From positions 14,989,501-15,053,500 of the forward strand of contig CM060841.1 of the NCBI GenBank assembly GCA_030762175.1: 64,000 nucleotides of DNA, given 5' to 3'. Below the pieces are notes generated by a model. The model did not search any database, was not told where the DNA came from, and saw only the letters and a list, made by a program, of their open reading frames with translations. The stretch is from Metallyticus violacea (lineage: Eukaryota; Arthropoda; Insecta; Mantodea; Metallyticidae). A program made the position numbers and the translations under genes. The stretch's first letter is position 1; each line of letters opens with the position of its first letter. Below are positions 1 to 10,925 of the stretch, one piece after another.

Positions 1-723
1 AACGTTGTGCTGGCTTCTGTCTTAAAGCAAAGCTTTAATTGCCTTCCGCATATCATTTTCTGTATTTATCCATGTATAATATAAACGAAAGGAGAAAAAA
101 CTTAAATTGTCAATTTCTAAAATATTGACATTTTTCACCCGCATTTTTACGACCCTATTCGCCAGAAATGCAGGATTTTTTTGACTATGTTGGTACACCT
201 GCACAAGAATGATAGAGCGCGGACGCCGATATAACCTCTAACAGAATAGTTTAACTTATTAGATGGCCAATTATCAATTAATAATTAAGGAAATTATCCC
301 AACTATTTCGATATCACATTTATAGTATTTTAAAAAAGAAAAACAAATACGAATTCACCTCAAACAAGACCAGTTTACACAGCAATGAACACGCCTCACA
401 CTGACTTCTTCCGTACAACTTCTGGACAGATTTCTAATAGTTATTGCCAGATAGCAGCACTTCCTTACGTTTGTGGTGAGAACGTAATTTTAAAAAATGA
501 CTATTCACCATAGCTTATCCTGTACAGAGAGGAGCTTAAATTGCTTATCCTAATAATATTAAAACATCAGGACATTTGCTGCAAATTGAATATTTTTGAA
601 GCTGAAATTCCCTACGTTCAGCGATGGTAGAGAGGTACAGTTTATCAGTGCCATGGCAACTTACGTCAATGTAAAGTTACTATCAAAACTTGAGAATATC
701 GTACATACCTGCTCCAGATGCAC
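1..723. other. 3' flank of the receptor gene
   Basis: This is AT-rich sequence downstream of the receptor stop codon. It probably includes the 3' untranslated region on the minus strand. There is no AATAAA on the minus strand in this stretch. An ATTAAA occurs at 38-33, too far away to assign with confidence. No gene or recognised repeat is seen. Confidence 0.4.
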
Positions 724-1177
724 CTATAAAACGAACTCTGGAGTATCCGTGATGTCTGTAAAGCTTCTGGCCAACTGCACCCTAGTCCTGGACAGCGTCT
801 GTATGGGTAGCAGTTTCCCGTTGGCTCCTGCCCCTGCTATGTTGAACTTTTTCCTTGTTGTAGGCCAGGACAGGATGTAACTGCTCTGTGTCCGGTGGTG
901 AGAGGACGATGTGGCCGATGTCTCGCTCGCCGTGCCTTCGCTTCCTCCAGTAACTGCCTCTGCACCTGTGCCGTCCAGTGACAGATACAGCCTTCCCGAA
1001 GATGCCTGAGAATCGTCGTCGTCATCATCGCTAGAGGACGCGCTGCTGTGGGTCTTCCCAAGCGACGACCCTGCACTGTTGTTCATTCCCAGACGGTGGT
1101 ACGATTCACTGTCGCTACTCAAGCATTCGCTCTTGTCATCGTCCTGTTCCTCTTCCTCCTGCCGCTGTTCTTGGTAC
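724..1177 (-). CDS. Orphan class A GPCR, terminal coding exon
   Basis: This exon encodes the last 150 residues and the stop (TAG at 726-724). The acceptor is gcgcacag before GTACCAAG, in phase 2, matching the donor at 6079. The sequence has acidic and serine runs (QEEEEQDDDKSE near the start, then SSASSSDDDDDDS). A conserved-looking end follows, with KKFNIAGAGANGKLLP and SFTDITDTPEFVL. The last three residues Phe-Val-Leu fit a class II PDZ ligand (hydrophobic at 0 and -2), which would suggest scaffold binding if real (inference). A strong-looking donor (CAG before gtatgt) lies 15 nt beyond the stop at 708/709, so the 3' untranslated region may itself be spliced. Confidence 0.85.
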
Positions 1178-3860
1178 CTGTGCGCAGGAAAACGAACAGT
1201 GAAAGTCAAGTTTAAAGTTTCGAAACAGAGAAAGCAGTGACTGAGGGGTGTTGCTGTTCAGAAAACTACAGTCAGTGACGAAAATCATCGTAAAATTTAT
1301 TTTAACAGTAAATACAATTTGCTATGAGCTCTTGTTTTTTAAAACTCAATCCTAAATTCGCTTCATCGTATTTTAATTATGGAGATCGCGTCCAAATGAT
1401 AGGATGGTAAATCCTTAAGTATAACTAATTAAATTTAATTTAATAATCATTTACAAAGTATACATTTGCCTTCTATATGTTTTTTTCAAGTTGTTTATTG
1501 CTGGCTTACAAACTTAAAATATATAAACTATTAAATAAATGCATCACTATTCTCAATATTGCATTATATTCTTACACAATAATAATAATGATAATGGCAT
1601 TACATTCAAAAGTATATAAACACATAAAACATTAATAACAATCAACTATATAATGGCAAAGGTTTTCTCATTAATTTTAATTCCTGAATGCTGAATTTCA
1701 TTTACAAGACTTTATCGGGCATTATAAGAGAAATTTGTATTCTGTGTTCTGTTTCTACTTTTCCAAAATGTTTATTTACCTTTTTTTTTTTAAAAAAAGA
1801 AAAATTAGTGGAGAGAATGATTTTTCACATAAGTAATCTGTTACGAAAGGCATCATGGCCTTCTTTGATAGTACGGGAAAAACGGAAGGTCACCCAGAGA
1901 GGTAGTGAACTCCAGTGAATTGCTGCCGAAAATGTGTGCTGTTGTTAGGGAATTATTAGTCAAATAAGGCAAATAGTTGCCTTCAATTTGATTCTAAATT
2001 ATTTTACCGCCATAAATATAGTTAGTAAATATGTATAATATGTGTTTTTTTTTTCATCATTCGTGATTTATATTCTTATGCGCAACAATAAATTGTGTTA
2101 ACAGGAACCTCTGGGAGTGCGGGGGTTCGAGAACCACAATTTGGAAATCGCTGCTCTATAGTTCAAAATCTACAAATGAGCAAGTGCTGTTAATTATATC
2201 CAGACTAGAAATTGAATTTTCCTACCTATGTCACAATTAAACACTTTGTCTATTGAATGCATGCGCCCATTATTTTTTTTAAATATCTTTGTTCCATAAT
2301 ACAGAATAGATGTATAGCAATTAACATTCCGGAATCCAGCTTAACAAATATGACAATAATGGCGCTTGAAACGTATTTTATTCCACCACCTGTTTCACAA
2401 AAGTGTGGCCCAATACATTACAAGTGTACCAACTTGTAACATATAGTTATTAGTGAAATTGTGTTCCATAAAGATTTCTGCTACGCTTATAATTTTAAAC
2501 CACATACAAGTGCTTTTTTGTAGGTTTGTTCCACAGAAGTTTAGTATTAATTGTGCACTTGTAAATGAAGAATATTTCAGCATTTGAGTATAATGAAACT
2601 TTTAGGTTATGTGCAATTAAAGTGCGGCTTATGACTGATATTGGCCTTGTTTCAAACTAAGGTTCTTACTACATGCCAGTAAAATAATTTTTTTACTCTT
2701 CATTGTCTTTTATATAAGTGTTGACACCATTTCTTCCCTATTTTTTTTTCTTATAATGAAAACGCTATAGTCATAGGATATTAACAAAATTATATAAAAT
2801 GATCAAATGGAATAATAAAACAAATGACATACCACTTGATTCTTCTGCCATCTCTGGACAATTCAAAGTGATGTTACTATGTGGCCGTCATTTCAAAGTG
2901 AAATATTGAGTTTGAAAATTAATAAATGCATAATACAGTATTAAATTGTATCATTATTTCTTAGAAAAAATACAGGACAATTTACCAGGAACGAAAACAA
3001 TTCGTTCGCTGCACTAAAAAGTACGAATTTATTACTAGTGGAGTGGATATAACTTCAAGCAGCTGTTCCTCCATCTTGTTCTTATGTTGTACATTCTTTC
3101 GTGCAACAGAAAGTTACAAGGACTTGTACTAATATAATTGTAACATGTTTAGACAATACTTTTGTGGAATAGGGTCCTGGACTATCGCCATTTTATTTTC
3201 AATGAATCACTGGCACATTTAAGTATGTGTCCAGGATGAAGAAGTATTTATTTGTGTGAATGGTGATATCAACACTTTTGTGCCAAGGACATTGTCGTTA
3301 TCAGCGCATTCGTGGCAGTAAGACAACTGTGCAAAATCGGGTAATTGTCAAGTTAACCAAGATCCATCTGAACGCCTGAGAGAGAAATGTGATCGAGCAA
3401 ACGGCTTCAGAACCATAGCTTTCATTTAATAGACGTAATAAACGAAAGTAGGGGGCCTTTACTGCATGCCATTTTTAAGAAGCAAAGATCCACTGATAAT
3501 AATGAAAATTGCAAATGTGCATACTGTACGTAAAAAATGTATACATTTAGGAATTTAGTTATGGTTTTCATAATTAATCATTGTTCTTGTAGAATATATT
3601 TTTCTCCAGCCTGTATATATCCAGAGACGTAACTATATTTTGAGTTTTTACGTAAATAATCGTTTCATTTATTCCGATTCACTGTGGAGAGTAAACGTGG
3701 AATATTCTCGTTCATAGTTGTGTAGGAAAGTAGGTCGGGAAATCCTGCATAATAATTTAATGCAGAGAAAGCTAAGGGAATCATAATGCACTAACAATCG
3801 ACATTTAACAGGACAGTGGCGGTAATACATGTTTTCATTAAAAAAAAAAAAAAAAAAAAA
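1178..3860. other. Intron sequence without recognised content
   Basis: This is the first 2.7 kb of the 4.9-kb last intron of the receptor. It is AT-rich with short A and T runs and ends in an A-run at 3841-3860. I see no coding frame longer than chance and no repeat family that recurs in the window. Confidence 0.5.
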
Positions 3861-4215
3861 CACCACGAGTGGCCGAGGTTGTTAAGGCGCGGACTCACTA
3901 GCGGAAGGTTTGGGATTGGATTCCCACCACTTAAGATTGCAGGTTAGATTCCGGCTAAGACCAATGGATTTTTCGTGCGTTTTTTTTTTTTTTTGGATCT
4001 CTCTTTAACATCTCAGGTCATCAGCGTCCCATTCAATTCAGGGCGTGAAACAGCCGGTAAATTTTGCTCAGAGGCCTCTCTTTCAGGCTTGAGGTCCTTT
4101 ATCGTGCCGTAAATGTACGACATGGGACCCACGGCTTTATTTTCGGGCGTAAAACTCCTAAGTATGGCATCCTTCTGAAGGAAAGTAAAGTCGTGAGTCC
4201 CGTGCCATACATTTA
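3861..4215. mobile_element. Chimeric SINE: S1 head, S2 piece, inverted S2, direct S2
   Basis: From left to right there are four parts. About 3861-3927 is an S1 head (GAGTGGCCGAGG box A). About 3928-3979 is a piece of S2 running from its box B region into its body (ggatttttcg). About 3994-4135 is the 3' two-thirds of S2 in reverse (starting tctttaacatctcaggtcat). About 4138-4215 is a stretch of S2 body in direct orientation. The reverse and direct S2 parts overlap over roughly 30 bp (taaatgtacgac… at 4111 and …ccatacattta at 4213) and can form an imperfect hairpin. It lies in the last intron. A T-run at about 3980-3993 marks the switch point. Confidence 0.75.
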
Positions 4216-4949
4216 AAATAAAATAAAAATAATTGCAAGTTTTGTCTGGAAGAGTTAAGACCACAATGCCTTCCCTTACATTGAACTAAGCTAAATAATG
4301 GAATATGTAAAATAAATAAATGCATATGTAGACACATAGGTAAAAGATAAGATTGTATTACACATATAAATTTATAAGAGAGATAATAAAGACAAATTAT
4401 GCAAAGACAGAGGAATAATTGCTTGGCAAAGAAAGAAAACAAATGTTAATACGAATATTATATAAAAATAATCTAACTATACACAGCAGGTAACAAAAAT
4501 ATAAACTCTTACATGACAACGAAACAGCAGAGTTAACACTCTTTAGCATTCATATGAAATAATAATTAAAATGGGGGGGAAACTAAACTGAGGTCCCTAG
4601 TTCTGCTTAGTAATTAAATAATTAAATAAGCCACCTCAGATATCTTGTGAATGTTCGGTGATATAATACTGTAATGGTATATCACGATTGTGCTGGGAAA
4701 TCAGAAGCATAAAGAGAGAGAGAAATGCTCAGGCGTGAAGTTATTGATGATATGATGTAGCAGATAGAGACCTGTCCTTTAAATAAAGTCAAGAAATATT
4801 TTCAAACTATTCAGATAAATGATGATGACGCGGATGTTAAAATAAAGCGACGTTATGAACATTCTGAAGTTTCTGTGAAAATTGTGCACTTAGATTGAAT
4901 TAAATTAGATATCTGTTAAGATCAAAGCAGGTTGTTTCGGTGCTTCGGC

Positions 4950-5030
4950 CTTACTCAATGGCTAGCCGTTGGATGGCTAGCCATTGAGTAAGCCATGCTT
5001 CACCCACCATTCACGGTGGGTGAAGCATGG
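4950..5030. repeat. Two abutting perfect hairpins
   Basis: An 18-bp perfect inverted repeat (cttactcaatggctagcc at 4950-4967, complement at 4975-4992, 7-nt loop) is directly followed by a second, unrelated 16-bp perfect inverted repeat (ccatgcttcacccacc at 4993-5008, complement at 5015-5030, 6-nt loop attcac). No base separates them. The region is intronic and no family is recognised. Confidence 0.9.
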
Positions 5031-5221
5031 ACGTGTTCTATTTCCCCCCCTTTAAGGTGTTCGAGCACCTTCCATACACGACGCCAGGGCAGAAAACTTT
5101 CCAAAACGCAAGCCACTGTCACACCGCATAAGCCCACCCACCTGGCATTTTAGATCATGTAGCAGAACCGCGAAATGAGAGACTGGAAAATTCGTTGAAA
5201 ATAAATGTTAATCTCAGTATT

Positions 5222-5345
5222 CACCTGAGCGACCAGGGGAAAACACAAAAGAATCCAAAGTTAAGATGACCGGCCCCAAGGGATTTAACCCGGAACCTAC
5301 GGCATGTGAGTCCCAAGCGTTCTGCCTGAGCCGCCCCGCTCTATC
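5222..5345 (-). mobile_element. S3 tRNA-like SINE fragment
   Basis: On the minus strand this reads a tRNA-like head (ggctcaggcagaacgcttgg, then ggttccgggttaaatccctt as a box B) followed by a body around ccggtcatcttaactttgg and gtgttttcccctggtcgct. Related copies lie at 58900-59025 and 60289-60425, also on the minus strand. Promoter boxes are degenerate. Confidence 0.65.
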
Positions 5346-6078
5346 CGCACTTATATAATTGTAATCGGCATTTTTCTTTCGCGGGACCGCTGCAAGCGTA
5401 ACGGCCGGTCGGTCGATTCAAACTGGTACCGCGGTGAACGGTAGTCAGAAAGTCCGCAGCTATGATTATCGAGTAAGTTATCACAAACACTTAAAACGCA
5501 CAACTACTCATCATTATCAAACAAAAGGATGCTGGAACTGCCTCTCTTCATTTCCCATACATTTCTGGCATCGGCTTATGAAATTAACCACTATCTTCTG
5601 CACTTCCCTCTGAGAATTGAGACATTTCTTCACGATTCTTATTTTTCTGTTCATCCAAAAGCATGCATGTATTTGTCAGTACACTTTTTTCTTTTATGCC
5701 CCCCCCCCCCCCAGAGATAGAATTCGTAGGGCGTTAAATCGGCGGACCGAGGGAGGCATATGTTTTTGGTAATGACTCTATCGTAAAATATTTCTTGCTA
5801 GGAGACATAGGCTATATGTGTTGTTGTAGATTCCTGTTGGAAAGTAGCGAACCTCGCAAAAAGTGTTGCAAATATTCTGCACATACCTATCATTATTATC
5901 TAATTGTTTTTTTAAAAAAAAAACGTGCCTATTATTCTTATCTTTTGATAATGCAGGGGTTCCTCGTGAAGCATGTCAGGTTTTTCTGAACTACAGCATC
6001 GGTTCTTTGTGAATTAACATACCAAGAATCGTCCTTGAAAAAAATGAACGAGCAGAACACCAAAGTTACGATACACAC
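5346..6078. other. Intron stretch with a C-run
   Basis: This stretch is AT-rich apart from a patch at 5380-5460. It holds a run of C at about 5700-5712 and no recognised gene. Confidence 0.4.
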
Positions 6079-6393
6079 CTGAGTTTCTTCCACTTTCTGT
6101 CGAGGAGTGACGTTGTTGAAGTGGAATATTTGCGGATGCCTCCGTCTGGTAAGGTGGTCGTAATCGTTGAAGTAGGCGGCGACTTGTCTCCACTTTCCTC
6201 CGAGTATGCGCGGGTGATGAGAATGCGCGGCGAACGGTGACGGGGCGTGTTGGATGACGCCAGGACGGTTTGCAAGGCAGCAGCGTTCTGGTTGGCTTCC
6301 TTGGTCTTACGCGGGTTGTATACATGCGAACTGCTGCCCCCGCCGCCAAACACACGTTGCAGGAATAAGTTAGCGCTGCTCAAACTAGTCAAT
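6079..6393 (-). CDS. Orphan class A GPCR, distal C-tail exon
   Basis: The first base completes an Arg codon left open by the exon at 9547. The exon then encodes about 104 residues of disordered tail: RVFGGGGSSSHVYNPRK, a Ser/Pro/Thr-rich middle (NTPRHRSPRILITRAYS), and STSTTSLLDRKWKKL. It ends in phase 2 at CTC AG before gtgtgt. I chose the acceptor ttgtttcag because it has the best pyrimidine run. Three AGs slightly downstream are in the same phase and would shorten the exon by a few residues. The downstream joint makes RKWKKLRYQEQRQ across the intron, which confirms the frame. Other open frames over this stretch are shadows. Confidence 0.85.
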
Positions 6394-7030
6394 CTGAAAC
6401 AACGTGCAGTTCATTTTTACTCTGCTTGAGCATATGTGACCATATTGAAGTGAATAAATACTGAAGTATAGAGCACAAGAACATTTCCTGGAACAAATAC
6501 TACAAGTAAGAACAAGTAGCTCCTTAATATTAAGTTCATATTAGTATGGCATTCATTGTGATGGCTGAAAGACACCCGTATGAAAGCCTTTTTGTAAAAA
6601 CTATTTGTATTGTATACCTGATTTATTCAATTCTTAGTTTATTTCGATATTTAACAAAAATTGTGATGAAAGTAATAAAAATAACAATAAGAATAACATA
6701 ACTAAGGATTGTCACAGTGACACAGAAGGAGGGGAAATAAATCTAACTTTTGAAGAATCAGCAAAAAGAGATAGAGAAATAATAAAATATCTAAAAAATC
6801 GTAAGTCGCGGTATCTCGATGAAATTTGGTACGGAAGTCTTGAAGCTAGGAGGGAAAATTATAATTTCCTACCTTATGCGCTTATTCAAAATGTGTCTAA
6901 ATAATTGTAGCCTACCGGAAGACTAACTATGGCAGTCTCTATTCATAAGGACGGTATTAAAAATATTTTAAAAATGACAGGCTGGTTAGTCACATATCTG
7001 TCTGTGCAAAATTATGGATCATTTGATAGT

Positions 7031-7300
7031 TTTTTTTTTATTAGTGTTTAACGCCCGTTTTCACTACTGAGGTACCACAGGCGGTGAACACTGGTGATAC
7101 AGGAGATGAGATGATATATTGGGAAAGGCTTTTTTTTTAAGGAAGGAAACGTTCCAGGCCTAAGTTTAGGGTACCTCCCCGGCATTTGCCATTTATGTGG
7201 ACTGAGGAAAACGTGCAAAAAACCTCAGTCAGGGAGGACAGTCCTTACGGGACTCCCGCTCACGAGTTTGCGCCTTAACGACCTCGGCCACCCGTGGCGG
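7031..7300 (-). mobile_element. S1 SINE, near full length
   Basis: The minus-strand copy runs from the head complement (cgccttaacgacctcggcca) to the tail complement (gtgtttaacgcccgtttt). S1 has a Ser/Leu-tRNA-like head with box A GTGGCCGAGG and box B GGTTCGAATCC. Its body contains ctgaggtttt…cctcagtcctcataaatgg, a ctaaacttaggcctggaacg block, and a 3' end ggcgttaaacac followed by A/T. It would be transcribed by RNA polymerase III and moved by a partner LINE (family knowledge). It lies in the 3.15-kb intron between receptor exons 9547 and 6393. Confidence 0.9.
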
Positions 7301-7369
7301 TATCATCATTTGATAGGTCAATATATTCGTAGTGTCCTTAATTACAAAGACTGGTTCCGCCATTGTCAA

Positions 7370-7800
7370 CAAGACTTTAGGAAAGGGTTTTCTTACAATA
7401 GCCAAATCATTTCATTAGTTCAGAACCCAGCTGAACAGATACACCTACAGTAGGATTGATGCAGTAGTAATTGATTTTTCGAAAGATTTTGATTTAGTAT
7501 TGAATGACATATTATTAGATAAATTGAGTGGACAGAAAAAAAAGATAAAAGTACTTTGAACTAAAACTTCTTTTAGAAGATCGAGTTAGAGAGAGTTAAG
7601 GTTAGTCAGGAAATGTCAACTATCGAAAAAATGACATCAAAAGCTCCACAAGACACAGTTCTTGGGCCATTAATATTTATTACATATATTAGCAAATTTT
7701 GCTTAAATATAAAGTCAAAAGTGCAATTGTTTGTCGAATATTGTATCATTTATAGAAAAATTGACGACATTTTCTGATATGAAGATTTTATAAAGCGACC
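7370..7800 (+). mobile_element. Non-LTR retrotransposon reverse-transcriptase relic
   Basis: The plus-strand translation, with several stops and frameshifts, shows the order of reverse-transcriptase motifs. These are DFRKGFSYNSQIISL, then VVIDFSKDFDLVLND (motif A, normally FSKAFD), then APQDTVLGPLIF (motif B, normally GVPQGSVLGP), then a degraded FADD region. This is a jockey/CR1-like fragment without ends and is dead. Confidence 0.75.
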
Positions 7801-8026
7801 TTAATAATACAGGGCGAGTAAAAAAGAATCCAACAATTTTGCACAATTACTACGGCTGAAGTAAATACTACAGAATATCATTATAAACTGTGTGAAGGAT
7901 ATCATTATAAACGAAGTTTTATTCGCGGGCGTTAAAACACCATTCATTCATTTTTATTAATCGCAGTTAATACATACATAATAGCCGGCAAGTACTGCTG
8001 TAAAATAGCCCCTTTATCAGAATGTA

Positions 8027-9300
8027 CGACGGTAGGTCCATAAAATTCCGGCCTAATCATTTTCTAAGTATGATAAAGACAAAAACTATATTTCACTTTT
8101 CAATATAGTTACTCTTTGTTGCAATACACTTCTCACATCTTGGAATTAACATTTCAATCCCCCTCCCAAATAGTCAGAAGTCTTGTCTGCAAAATGGGCA
8201 CAAACAGCATCCATCACTTTTTCGTCACACTTAAATTTCCTTCCTCGAAGGTCCTTCTTGAGTTTTGAGAAGAGGAAATAGTCACTGGGAGCTAGATCTG
8301 TGTTGTGGGATGGATGATCGATCTCCGTGAAGTCACATTTCTTCACAGCTTCCTTTGCAACAAGAGGTGTGTGCACATGCGCTTTGTCATGAAGAAGGGC
8401 ACACTTCCACTCAGTTTTCCTCGCCTTTTCTCTTTGATGGAAGCACATAGGCCAGCATAGTACTCCCCATTTACTGTGATGTTTCTCTCCTTGAAGTCAA
8501 TGAAGAGTATTCCTTCACAGTCCCAAAAGATTGTGACATGTTCTTCTTGGTTGACTGAGGGACCTTGGCCCTTAGAGGCGGTGCTTCGCCAGGTTTACGC
8601 CACTCCATTGATTTTCTTTTAGACAAGGGATCATAGTAGAGGACCACAGTTTCATCTCCTGTAACAATGGTTTGCACAACTTCTCTCTCATTACCACGGC
8701 AGAGCTCCAAAAATGCCTGACAACAGATAACTCGTTGCTGCTTTTGGACTGAGGAAAGAAGTCTAAGCACCCATCTTGCACTAACCTTATTCATGTTTAA
8801 ATTTCATTAATAATTCGAACGGCTGTTGTTTTAGAAAAGCTCAACCTTGCTGTTATTTCTGTAAATTTGAGCCGCCTGTGTTCCATAATTTCTCCTTCCA
8901 CAAGAGCGAACGACTTTTTCAGGAGTGAGCACCTCCAAGGGCGACCTGCACGCTCTTCGTCTTCAATGCTTTCTCGATTCATTCGAAAAGGTTTGGTCCA
9001 TTCTTTTACGGTAGAATATGAGGGGGATGCTTCCTCATATACATCGTCCAATCGCTGTTTAATTTCATTTGATGTAAGTCCTTCTTTTGTGAAGAACTTA
9101 ATAACAGCTCGATACTCCATTTTGAACATGTCACAGCCTTCTCCATATAGCCTTCTTTATGCAGCTATATCTGCACAACTGAACGCAGGCGAGCGGAAGT
9201 TACTGCTGGAATTATTTACTTAACAGATGACACTAGATAAGGATTTTGTGAAGGCGATAATTCATATCGGCGAGGCCGGAAAGTTATGGACCCACCCTCG
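8027..9300 (-). mobile_element. Mariner copy 1 of family M1 (1274 bp, dead)
   Basis: Terminal inverted repeats pair ggtaggtccataaaattccggcc on the left with ggccggaaagttatggacc on the right. TA flanks the left end and GA (probably decayed TA) the right. The minus-strand transposase is broken by frameshifts into pieces at 9129-8797 (helix-turn-helix part, KFFTKEGLTSNEIKQRL), 8794-8471 (TGDET with the first catalytic Asp at 8656-8654) and 8448-8146. The last piece has LLHDKAHVHT, where the second catalytic Asp is still present, and DLAPSDYFLF with the third Asp. It lies in a receptor intron. Confidence 0.9.
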
Positions 9301-9546
9301 GAACTCTGTAACTGAGAGGTTATGTTAATAACGGAAACAAGACAGTTCTCCTAATTATTTTTTCATTTAATATATTTAAATATCCGAGCAACATTGAAGA
9401 AAGGATTAATGTTCATCAAATCTCAAGTACAATCATAGTCAATTGCATTGAATATTTAGATGTGACTATGATCAAGTTTCTGAATCCACTTCCACAACTT
9501 ACCTCACAAATGCTAACTCAATTTGCACAAAATGTCTGTACATTAC

Positions 9547-9725
9547 CTGGTAGCAGAACGACCATTACTTCCGCTACCACTGCAGAGAGAAGTTGCACCC
9601 TCGAGAGAGCCTCCTTTCTTGCCAGAAGAAATGACAGCTGCACGGATTGAGCGAAATTTTTTTGTTAGATGTCCCGAAGTGTCAGCGCCGTTACCATTGT
9701 GGTCAGAATGGTCAAAAGATGGCAC
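9547..9725 (-). CDS. Orphan class A GPCR, C-tail exon (59 codons plus 2 nt)
   Basis: This small exon starts in phase 0 after ttcttccag (GTG CCA TCT) and ends in phase 2 at ACC AG before gtaatg. It is exactly what is needed to connect the phase-0 end of the exon at 22275 to the phase-2 start of the exon at 6393. It reads VPSFDHSDHNGNG, then a basic patch (HLTKKFRSIRAAVISSGKK), then a Gly/Ser-rich stretch ending SNGRSATR. No domain is recognised and it looks like disordered cytoplasmic tail. The phase agreement on both sides and the good splice sites support it more than its composition does. It could be alternatively spliced only with a frame change, because 179 nt is not a multiple of three. 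Confidence 0.82.
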
Positions 9726-10620
9726 CTGGAAGAAAGCAACAGAGAATTAAGGCTGCTTTATTAAAATTGTAATACAGAGCATTCTAAAAGTAAAGCGATA
9801 ACCTCCCTAACACAACTGCAAATGTTGACACTACTTGTCGGTTGTGTCATATGTATTTCCATTCTTCCAGAACTTTTTGAATTATCGGTGAAATGTAATA
9901 AGAGTCTTGTATGATGTATTTTTCATATAGTCTGTTAAACTGTGATAGTATTTGATTCAAACATTTTTTATTCAAATAAGGTTTAGTTACTATCAGAGGG
10001 TTGTATTCAGCGTGCCCAGAGGGTAACGCGTTTTCGTTTCTTTGCACATTACGACACAAGGGAACAAAAACACAAAAGTCTAGGAAAGAAGTGTCTGGTA
10101 TCATGTGTAACTGATGTGATTGTGCTGTCTTTTTATAATTGACAGTTTGTGATTATCATATTCCACGTGATTCTGATTTAAAAAATAATCAAGTTATCAG
10201 AATATTACTGAAAGACAAGGTAAACATCACCGATGCTAGAATGTGCTCCCTTCATTTTTAAGAATTGAAGAGATTTGCGATCAGAACTGCTTAACTTACC
10301 TAGCAAACGTGTACTTAAAACCAGGCGCAGTTCCCTCACTAAATTGGCCTGTTCGCTGCATCGGAGAGTCATGTTCCTGGTTTATGATTTCACATATAAA
10401 GTAGCTCATGATCAGTATCGCAGAGATCAGAGAGATATAAAATGCGTGCGAAAACATGTCATGCTTTACAGAAGATGAAAATTGAAAAATGAAACAATCT
10501 CTGCAAAATATTGACGTATGTGATATCGAATTTGGAAGTTTAGAGTTCTTAGAAACACAAAAACTTTTGAAAACTATTTCAGCATTAGAGGCCAAGAACA
10601 AACATTAAACTCGAACGTGT
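9726..10620. other. Intron stretch without recognised content
   Basis: This is the start of the 12.5-kb receptor intron. A minus-strand open frame at 10104-9847 (85 residues) matches nothing I know and lacks convincing splice sites, so I do not call it. Confidence 0.4.
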
Positions 10621-10925
10621 GTGAAATTTAAAAATCGCAACAGAGATGAGACCTCAAAAAAATTGGACATGGAGCTTCACCGATTTCAAAAAGATAGAAA
10701 CAGTGAAGTTTCTGAAGAAGTGAGAAGGACATTAGGTCAAATATTTTCTCCCAATCAGATCAGATCGCTTCAAAATAAAGATAAACACGTTAATTGGGAC
10801 GGAGATGACATATGCCAAGCCATTACACCTAGGACCGTGTCTTCAACATGATATTCTTTTCTGCGGAGGAAGATGCATTATCCTCTAACCTCTTTATCGA
10901 CTCTGCGCAAGTGGGTTAGCCGTTG
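10621..10925 (+). pseudogene. P-element/THAP9-like transposase relic
   Basis: The plus frame reads SEEVRRTLGQIFSPNQIRSL, then WDGDDICQAITPRTVSST, a stop at about 10849, and in the same frame YSFLRRKMHYPLTSLSTLRKWVS. This pattern (a 'QI..L' segment, 'W…DI..AI.LR..S', then 'YLR…PLPSLSTLR.W') is the helix-turn-helix region following the THAP and coiled-coil parts in THAP9 and P-element transposases. The THAP zinc finger and catalytic domain were not found nearby. This is an isolated decayed piece inside a receptor intron. Confidence 0.65.

Noticed and set aside
837..1076. Minus-strand frame of 79 codons overlapping the last receptor exon
   Set aside because: Shadow of the receptor frame; Arg-rich, with no splice support.
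6014..6355. Minus-strand frame of 113 codons over the exon at 6079
   Set aside because: Another frame gives consistent splice phases on both sides and a sensible joint with the last exon.
9847..10104. Minus-strand frame of 85 codons as another receptor tail exon
   Set aside because: The exons at 22275 and 9725 already join in phase 0, and no splice sites flank this frame well.
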